41,903 nucleotides of DNA from Chrysochromulina tobinii (Eukaryota > Haptophyta > Prymnesiales > Chrysochromulinaceae): positions 1 to 41,903 of the forward strand of contig JWZX01003219.1 of the NCBI GenBank assembly GCA_001275005.1, given 5' to 3'. Positions 34,669-41,903 of the stretch are shown here, piece by piece (the first letter of the stretch is position 1; every line of letters starts with the position of its first letter). The translations under genes and the position numbers were made by a program. The notes beneath the pieces are model-generated. The model was not told the origin of the DNA and did not search any database. It worked only from the letters and a program-made list of their open reading frames with translations.

Positions 34669-37600
34669 ATGGACGAGACAGGCCGCCCGATTTTCCGCGT
34701 GCCGTCGGAGCACGCAACGGTCGCGGCAGCGCTGGCCTTGGCCTCCGAAGTGCGCGGTACCGTTGTCATCGGGGCGGGCGTGTTTCGTGAAGCCGCCACG
34801 CTCAAGGTCTGCGCTGGCGTCACGGTCGAGGGCATCGGCGAGGCGACAGTGCTCGAGAGCGCCACGCACACGGTCATCGCGTGCGCCGACGGCGCCGAGC
34901 GCGTTGCGAATATGTGCATCCGCCAGATTGACGACGACACCACCGAGCCGGTCTTTGGCATCGAGCTGCGTGGGAAGACGGTCGTCGAGCGATGCCAGAT
35001 CAGTGCTCGCTCCCGCACCAAGAACTCTGCCGGGGTGCTGGCGCGAGGAAGCTCATCCGCGCCGACGCTGCGCGGCTGCACTGTGCACGATTGTGGTCAG
35101 TCGGGTGTGTTGTTGGCCACGGGCGCTCGCTCCTCCCTGCTGCAATGCACTTTGCGCTCTTGCGGCGGCTGTGCGTCGCTCGTGCTCGGCAATTGCGTCC
35201 TCGACCTGGAGGGCTGCGTGCTCACAGGGTGCGCTGAGAGCGCGGTATTGGTGGTTGGGCACGCGGCGGCAACCCTCGTCGGCTGCAAACTTGTCGGCAA
35301 CGGCGGCGGCGCTGGTCTCGCAACCGTTTCCATCAAGGCGGCGGGCGGCGCATCCGGTCGTCTTGGTATGAGGGATTGCATCGTGGCCGAGGGCAGCGGT
35401 GTAGGCGTGCAGCTCTCGGATGGTGCCGAGGCAAGCATCGCCAAGTGCTCGATCCGTGGGTGCGTCAAGGCGGGAGTTGCAGCCAAGGCGGCAGGCAAAT
35501 TGCAGCTCCTCGACTGCGATATTTCCGAGGGCGCCGCCGCGGGCGTGTTGGTGATGCTGCCGGGGCCGAGTGCGATGATCAAAGGCAACACGCTACGGGC
35601 CAACGGCAAGGCGGCGCTGCAAGTGTCCGCGGGTGCGTCGCCCACGCTGCACTCGAACCGCATCCTCGACGGGCATGGACCGGGCATCTACATCTTTGAT
35701 GGCGCCGCGGCACAGCTGCTGCACAACCACATCAGTGGCTGCGCAGGCCCCGGCATCAAGGTTGAGGGGAGTGCCCCATTGCTCGAACGCAACACGGTGT
35801 GCGCGGGTGCGGACGTTGGGATTGTAATCTCGGGCACTGTGCCGCGCGCTGGCGGCGCGCCCGACGAGTGCGCCGCCCACGCCGGCTCCACAGAGGAGTA
35901 CACTGGCACAGGCGACGGAACCGGCACTGGCACTGGCACTGGCACTGGCGGTGTGCTGCTGGTCGAAAGGGTGTCCGCGGAGACGAGCAATGCCATGCGA
36001 GCGAAGGAGTCGACAGGCAGCGCTCAAGGCGGCGCGGCGGATGAGATCGGTGCGCTCAAGCAACCAGCCCCTGAGGCAGCGCTCAAGAAGGCGCTCGCGC
36101 ATGAGGTCGACGTGCGAGCTGTCGAGACGGCGCCGTCGTGTGCGCCGAGCCTCACGACGGCGCAAGTGGCCACGGCGCAGCAAAGGCCAGCGAGCATGGC
36201 CGATCGGTTGGCGGCAGCGGCGGCGGCCGCAAGCGCCGCGGCCGCCGAGAGGGCGGCGCGGCGCGAAGCACAGCTGCGCGGGAACGAGGTGTACGGTAAC
36301 GCCAAGTGCGGCTTGCTGATCACTTCGGGCGCGTGCCCGTGGGTAGAGGGCAACCTCTTTCGAGATGGTATGGCGGCAGGCGTGCTCGTGAACGCTAAGG
36401 GCGGTGGCGTGCTCCGCGGCAACGAGCTGCGCGGGCATGCGAAGACGGAGCTGCAGCTCACTGACGCGGGCACGGCGCCGCACGTGGACAATAACCTAAT
36501 GCACGCGTCCCAAGCGGGGGGTATCCTTGTATTCGGGGGGGCGGGCGGCCTCTTCCGCTCCAACACGGTGTACTCGAATGCATCAGCCAACGTGCGGCTT
36601 GCGGAGGGCTCGGACGGCGCGCTTCGAGGGTAATACGATCAAGGAGGGGCAGGACTGCGGGATGGCTATCTGCTCAGGTTGCACCTCGGTCCTCATTGAC
36701 AACACAATCGTGAGCCATCGCAAGGCTGGCTGCCTGATCTACGGCACCAGGACCCATCCGACGCTCCTGCGCAACCTGATCGAGCACTCAGAGCAGGCCG
36801 GCGTGTACCTGTATGCCGGCGCCAAGGCGACCATTGAAGACAACGAGGTGCGCGGCAACGCTGGGCCGGGGATCTTGATCACGGAGAAGGCGGACCCTCT
36901 CGTGCAGCGCAACGACATTCACTCGGGTGACGACGCGGGCGTGCTCGCACATGAGCAGGGTCTGGGCACAGTGCTACACAACAACGTGTACAATAATCGC
37001 ACCTTTGGGGTCGTCGTGCTCACGGGCGGGCGCACGGTGGTACGGGCCAATTGGCTGCACGGGCGGCGGCAGGGCGGTCTACTTGTTGACGAGGGCGGCA
37101 TGCCCGAAGTGTTTGAGAACGACATAGAGGGGAACACCAAGGCGGGCATCATGCTGCGCGGTGCGTGCACGCCGCACATCCATCACAACAAAGTGCATCA
37201 TGGGCGCGATGCGGGCATCCATTGCACCGAGGGCGCAGGCGGTACCATCGAGGAGAACGACGTGTACGAAAACGAGCACGCGGGCATCGGGGTCGAGAAG
37301 GGCGCGGCGCCGCTCATCCGACGAAACCGGATCTATAACGGCAAGCAGGCGGGCGCCTTCTACTTTGACGGTGGGCTAGGCACGTTTGAGGAGAACGAGG
37401 TGTGGGGAAATGAGGAAGCAGGCGTGCAGATCATTGAGGCTTCCGATCCGCTCGTGCAGCGCAACCAACTCCGCAAGCAGGCGCTCGCGGACTTGCTACT
37501 CAAGCCGATGGCTGCCGAGCGCGAGAACCCGCACGAGAAAGTGGCCAAGCATGGAGCGAGGCATAAGGACATTGCGCCGCTCTGGGTCCACTCGGGGGGT

Positions 37601-39703
37601 AAAGGGGATGTGCGGGACAATGACATCTACGAGTCGGACTGGCACGGGGTGGCGATAGGCTCGCAGGCGACGCCGTTACTCCAAAGGAATCGCATCCACA
37701 ACAACCGCAGGTCGGGCGTGTTCATTGAGGATGGTGCGGCGCCTTTTTTGCTCGAGAATGATGTTCACCACAACTGGGTCGGCGTCGAGGTCATCGAGCA
37801 TGCCGAGCCAACGCTGCGCGGCAATAAGATCCACCACATGCGGCTGGGTGGCCTGTGGGTGTACAAGGAAGCACGTGGGCTGTACGAGGGCAACGAGATC
37901 TGCCACAATGCCAAGGCTGGCGTGCGCGTGTGGGCCCTGGGCGACCCGACGCTCCAGGGCAACAAGATTCACTCGGGAAAGACGTGCGGCGTCCTCGTGT
38001 ACGAGTGCGGAAAGGGGCATTTTGTGGACAATGACATCTACAATCACAAAGAGTGGAACGTCGAGGTGAAGCGCTTTGCCACTCCACTTTTTGAGAAGAA
38101 CCGCATCTATGGCGCGCACATGGGCGGAGTCTACTGTCACGGCGGCGGCGGCATCGGCGCGTTCACGTCCGACTTCACGAACCGCGACTCGGCGATCACG
38201 CGCTTCACACTACAGAACAATGACATCTATGCCAATTTTGGAGTAGGCGTCTCGATCGGTAATGACGGTGTGCCAGTGATCAAGGGCAACCGCTTCTATG
38301 GAGGGCAGACCGCCGCCATCTACGTGGCGGGCGACAAGGCACAGGGCACGATCACGGACAACGAGATCTACGAGAACAAGGACGGCATCGTGTTGCGTGA
38401 AGGCGCGATGCCACACGTGGAGCGCAACAGCATCCACCACCAGACGCGCCGCGGCGTGATCGTGTGCGCCAAGGGACAGGGCATGCTCGTAGAGAACGAG
38501 ATCTCGCACAGCGGCACGTACAATGTGGAGGTGCGCGGCGAGAAGCCCAAGGTGGTGCCCTCCGGCCTGGCGGCTCTTGAGCTCGAGAGGAAGAAGAAGC
38601 TGTACGCGGCCATGGGGTTGCTCGTCCCGCTGCCCAAGAACGGCGTCACGATCGCAGGATTGCTCACCGATGAGTCGGGACGCACCTCGGTGCACTTCCG
38701 CCACAACCGGCTCGTGGGCGGTGGCCTCGGCTCTGTGTACCTCGCCGACTACTCGAAAGGCTATCTGAAGGGCAACTCGATCTCCGAGTGCTCGGGCACG
38801 GGCGTCGTAGTGGGCGTAGGCGCAGACCCAGAAGTGTCGGACAATGTGATCAGCACGTGCGCGCAGTACGGGCTGCATGTGCATCCAGGCGGGCGAGGGC
38901 GCTTCCAAGCGAACAAGATCTCGCAGAGTGCGTCCGCGGGCGTGTGCATCGAGGCCGAGGCCACCTCTGACCTGCGCGCGAACGATATCTTCGACAATGA
39001 CGAACAGGGGCTGCTCATTCGCATGGGCGCTTTGTGCCGTGTAACGGCGAACACGATGCGCGGCAACGGCACGTCAGGCATCGAAATCGACGGCGAGAGC
39101 TTGTGCCAGCTGCGCGACAATGATCTGTATGGCAATAAGGGCTGTGGGCTGCTCGTGCGCGCAGCCTCGGAGTTGGTCGTCGCGAACAACGAGATGCGGG
39201 AGAACGGGTCGGCAGGCGTGCTACTCGTCGAGGGCGCCAACCCGCTGCTGGCCAAGAACCTGGTGCGTCACAACGGAACCAACGGCGTGCGTTGCGAGAG
39301 CGGCGCGAAGGGGCGCCTTGAACGCAATGTCATCGAGGAGAACGGCGCGTCGGGCATCTATGCGGAATTGGGCTGTAGCCCAACTATCGGCGAGAATAGT
39401 GTGCAGCGCAATGAAGATGGCGAGGGCGCCATGGGCGCTACCGTGCTCACGGCCGGTGACGAGGAGGCGGCCGCAGCAGGCTTGGGCGCCCTCGCCGACG
39501 CCATGCGCGTGGCCAAGCTCGCTGCAGATGCCGAGGCGGCCGTGCAGGAGGCGGCCATCCATCGCGAGCGAGCGGAGCAGGCAATGGAGGCCCCCGAGGA
39601 GCCCACCGAGCCCTCCGAGCTTCAGAAGCTCAAAGAGCAGCGTCGGGCAGCGCGACTGGCGCTGAAGGCCAAGGAGGTGGCCGACGCGGCCATCGCGTCA
39701 TGA
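34669..39703 (+). CDS. Giant right-handed beta-helix protein, about 1,677 aa, one frame break
   Basis: I chose the ATG at 34669 (MDETGRPIFRVPSEHATVAAAL), because the sequence from there matches the start of a CASH/NosD-type helix (GTVVIGAGVFREAATLKV). It holds several dozen coils of about 23 residues with the pattern GN-x-I-x3-x-AGV-x-V-x2-GA-xP-x-hydrophobic-x-x-N, as in FBXO11-type and pectate-lyase-type beta-helices. There is no signal peptide, F-box or membrane span. A Thr/Gly and Ala-rich linker (about residues 405-535) splits the helix in two. The C-terminal 90 residues are a charged coiled coil (EAAIHRERAEQAME). At 36616-36622 one extra base in GGCGCGCTTC breaks the frame (AEGSDG to RFEGNTIKEG). 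Beta-helices bind glycans or proteins; without a clear catalytic site, scaffold or carbohydrate binding is the safest guess. Confidence 0.82.
35923..35952 (+). repeat. Short GGCACT hexanucleotide repeat in linker
   Basis: Five to six GGCACT/GGAACC-type units encode a Gly-Thr run (GTGTGTGTGTG) inside the linker of the beta-helix protein. In frame, probably variable in length. Confidence 0.7.
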
Positions 39704-40436
39704 CACATTAGTGCACCGCACCGCGGTCGCGGAGCCGTTCTTGTCGCTGACACCACCTGTGCACGTATAGGCCATCCTGTACTTCGCTTTATCGCCGCCC
39801 GCATGATTACTGCCGTGCCCTGCACACCTGACGCACCCTGCTTGAAGGAAGGCATACATGACGCACCCGAGCTCACGGGCCACATTCAGCCTCGATTTGA
39901 TCGCTGGGGCGGCGGCGGCGCGCGGCGAAGCTCGCTCCTGCTCCCGTTGGAGGCGCCGGTTCCTCGAGGTCGAGCGTCGACTGATGTCGGAAGCCCCCCG
40001 GCCCCTGATGGCTTTCATCAGTGTTCAATCCCGGCACTTGGCTGTTGACCAATACCACAGTACACGCCTTGTATGCCTGGGGGTATCCCGCTCGGGTACC
40101 GTACCCCTCGCCTCGCCGACGTGTACGCTGCCCCCGGATCGAGCGGCCGTGTGACTGCGACGCTGTTGCGTTCTTGGGGCTCTCGGTCTCGCCGGTACGT
40201 GCGTTTACTTACTTACTTACTTACTGGCAACTATCGGACTACGGCCATACCACCTGGTCTTGACCTAACACAGACACCCACCTCTACTTACATACGAACA
40301 CGGTTGTTTAACGTAGAGTGACTCACGTGTCCTCGGTCACGATGATTGTGCCCCCGCCCAGCACAACGATCCCATCTTGCCCGATCCCCCCCTCACGCTA
40401 CAGGCTTCGCCCTCCATCGGCGAGCGCGGCATCTAT
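39704..40436. other. Convergent intergenic region with TTAC microsatellite
   Basis: This 733-bp stretch lies between converging genes. A TTAC tetranucleotide repeat (about 40203-40225) is the only clear element. GGTACC-like words recur at 40095-40105 (GGTACCGTACCCC). Open frames here are short and not protein-like. Confidence 0.5.
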
Positions 40437-41684
40437 TTACTGGCCGTGCTGCTTACCGCCGACGATACTCTCGCGCATCTTCTCCCACTTCTCCTGCTCC
40501 TGGTCCAATTGCGACTCGGCGGCTTTCCGCGCGTCCAAATACGGTTTGGACGTTCCATGCATAGCGTCGAGCCATCCGATATTGCCGTAGCAGCAGTTGA
40601 ATTTGCCGTGGTGAAAGTCGTGGAAGTCGGGCTGTTCGTCGAAGCCGGCAATCCATGGCAGCCGGTAGCCCGAGTGGTGCGTCTGCGTGCCCAGGCACGC
40701 GCCGATGATCCACATGAACACGAAGAAGATGTGCGGCCGGAAGACAACGAAACCCGCTGTGAATGGGATCAAGTCCGCTACTATCAGCTCGATGGGGTGC
40801 GCATGCACCGCTGCGAGGGCAAAGGGCGCGGTGAACTCGTGGTGGATCTTGTGGATGCGCTTGTACAGCGAGCCCTTGTGCAGCGCCCAGTGCACGTAGA
40901 AGAAAAGCACCTCGTTGACGAGCAGATGGGCCACCAACATCCAAGCGCGCTCTGAATAGGGCGGAAGCGGAGCGAGCGCGATCACGCCCTTGGTGCCGCG
41001 CGAGGCCACCGTGATGTGCGTGAGCGCGAGCACATACGGCAGCCCGAGCGTGGTCAGCTCAAATATCGACACACCCACGACGCGCGCAATGCGCGACGTG
41101 TCGATGCGCTTCTGCGGCTGGAGTTTGTATGGCGCGGCCGCGTTGATCGCTGGGCTCCACAGCTCGAGCGGCAGCAGCAAGGCACCATGCACGAGATAGG
41201 GCACCAAGAAGCAGCAGAACGCATAGACGCCCAGAATGTATCCCGCGTACCCATCGTACACGTCGCCCCAGCGGCTGATGACGCCAGCCATGAATTCGTC
41301 AAAGGAGCGATCGTCGACTGATGCAAAGAAGAGCGCGACAAGCCACGCCACCGGCGAGTTGCCACACATGGAGATCATGAAAAAATTGGTGAAGCAAGCG
41401 CACGCGGCCTCCAGCGGGTCGGCGGAGGCCTCCTCCCAGACGGCAGCCAACATCTGCCCTCGGCTGCTCCAGCCAACAGAGTCTGTGCGCCGCTGCTTGG
41501 CGAGCATGTAGAGGGACACCGCGGCGACGCACCCACCCTGAGTGACATCCCACGCCACGCGGCGTGCCAGATATCTGCGACGGCGCTGGAGAGGCGACGG
41601 CCCAAGCTGGGCGAGGGTCTTGGTACCAAAAGATGGTGGCATTTTTCTGGCGATCACCCGCCGCGCGACCGGCAATTTTCCCAC
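40437..41684 (-). CDS. Sterol desaturase / fatty-acid hydroxylase superfamily membrane enzyme, 415 aa
   Basis: Di-iron integral membrane oxygenase, close to C4-methylsterol oxidases in motif order, likely in the ER. The His boxes are HWALH (HX3H), HKIHH (HX2HH), and HDFHH (HX2HH), with further His in HAHPIE and THHSGYR. The tail has [15 protein letters not shown], the usual end of this superfamily. Several membrane spans are visible ([59 protein letters not shown]). The N-terminal 60 residues are basic. Length (415) exceeds typical methylsterol oxidases (about 300), with the extra at the N-terminus. An ATG at 41642 ([10 protein letters not shown]) is a possible alternative start. Substrate (sterol, fatty acid or carotenoid-like) cannot be fixed from motifs. 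Confidence 0.88.
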   Translation of the reverse strand: MGKLPVARRVIARKMPPSFGTKTLAQLGPSPLQRRRRYLARRVAWDVTQGGCVAAVSLYMLAKQRRTDSVGWSSRGQMLAAVWEEASADPLEAACACFTNFFMISMCGNSPVAWLVALFFASVDDRSFDEFMAGVISRWGDVYDGYAGYILGVYAFCCFLVPYLVHGALLLPLELWSPAINAAAPYKLQPQKRIDTSRIARVVGVSIFELTTLGLPYVLALTHITVASRGTKGVIALAPLPPYSERAWMLVAHLLVNEVLFFYVHWALHKGSLYKRIHKIHHEFTAPFALAAVHAHPIELIVADLIPFTAGFVVFRPHIFFVFMWIIGACLGTQTHHSGYRLPWIAGFDEQPDFHDFHHGKFNCCYGNIGWLDAMHGTSKPYLDARKAAESQLDQEQEKWEKMRESIVGGKQHGQ

Positions 41685-41903
41685 ACAGTTTCGTCGGATC
41701 GTCGCGGTCCCCCGTCAGTCACAATGGACGGCTCCGCACCCCTCGGTGTACACAAGTACTGAGTACTCGCTCTCTCGGGCTACTCAATTATGCTAGTGAG
41801 GACTGAGGTTGGCCTCTCCCGCGCGCAGGCCCCGCAGGGTGTTCCCTGTCGCTTGCTGCCCTACGCTGCCGGGCGGGATTGTGATAGGCAATCAGGTGGG
41901 GGG
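41685..41903. other. Right end of window, no gene seen
   Basis: These 219 bp lie upstream of the sterol desaturase and should hold its promoter. No TATA box or repeat is seen. The window ends in GC-rich sequence. Confidence 0.4.

Overview
This window looks like nuclear DNA from a GC-rich, single-celled photosynthetic eukaryote. The signs are short GT-AG introns, mitochondrial presequences, a Tousled-like kinase, a small Tim protein, a nuclear FKBP, Golgi-type type II glycosyltransferases, and class I and class II fructose-bisphosphate aldolases side by side with short hydrophobic leaders. A plastid-type class II aldolase is typical of algae with secondary red plastids. Together with sulfated-polysaccharide-type enzymes, this makes a haptophyte my best guess, but no marker gene (rRNA or plastid gene) is present to prove it.

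Layout. 1-5.6 kb: the 5' part of a Pro/Ser-rich gene running off the left edge, two orphan genes, a small coiled-coil gene and a mitochondrial [2Fe-2S] ferredoxin. 5.6-8 kb: a GT-A glycosyltransferase, preceded by a broken 49-bp copy of part of its own coding sequence. 8.4-11.1 kb: head-to-head class II and class I aldolase genes. 11.4-17.7 kb: a Tim9-like gene divergent from a 735-aa coiled-coil gene, another coiled-coil gene, a cysteine-rich type I membrane protein and a small single-span protein. 18.3-23.1 kb: Tousled-like kinase, a TPR protein, and an FKBP isomerase fused to a Lys/Glu tract and an SCI1-like C-terminal domain. 23.3-28.5 kb: one very large gene that joins a GT8 glycosyltransferase, a sulfotransferase and a glycoside-hydrolase-like region. 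29.4-34.2 kb: a mitochondrial ATP-grasp-like protein divergent from an 879-aa secreted glycoprotein. 34.7-39.7 kb: a giant parallel beta-helix protein of about 1,677 aa. 40.4-41.7 kb: a sterol desaturase/methylsterol-oxidase-like membrane enzyme.

Two patterns run across genes. First, several introns are bounded by direct repeats in which the start of the intron copies the start of the downstream exon, or the intron end copies the upstream exon. The repeats range from 7 bp to 46 bp, and one intron is a 66-bp GT...AG unit repeated three times. This looks like intron birth by tandem duplication or introner-like insertion. Second, three otherwise intact genes (kinase, GT8 fusion, beta-helix) each carry one +1 frame change, which suggests residual one-base insertions in the assembly, or real lesions.

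The genes do not form one pathway. There is a theme of carbohydrate and glycan work (two aldolases, two glycosyltransferases, sulfotransferase, hydrolase-like and beta-helix proteins) and of secretory or surface proteins. All functions come from motifs read by eye, with no database search.
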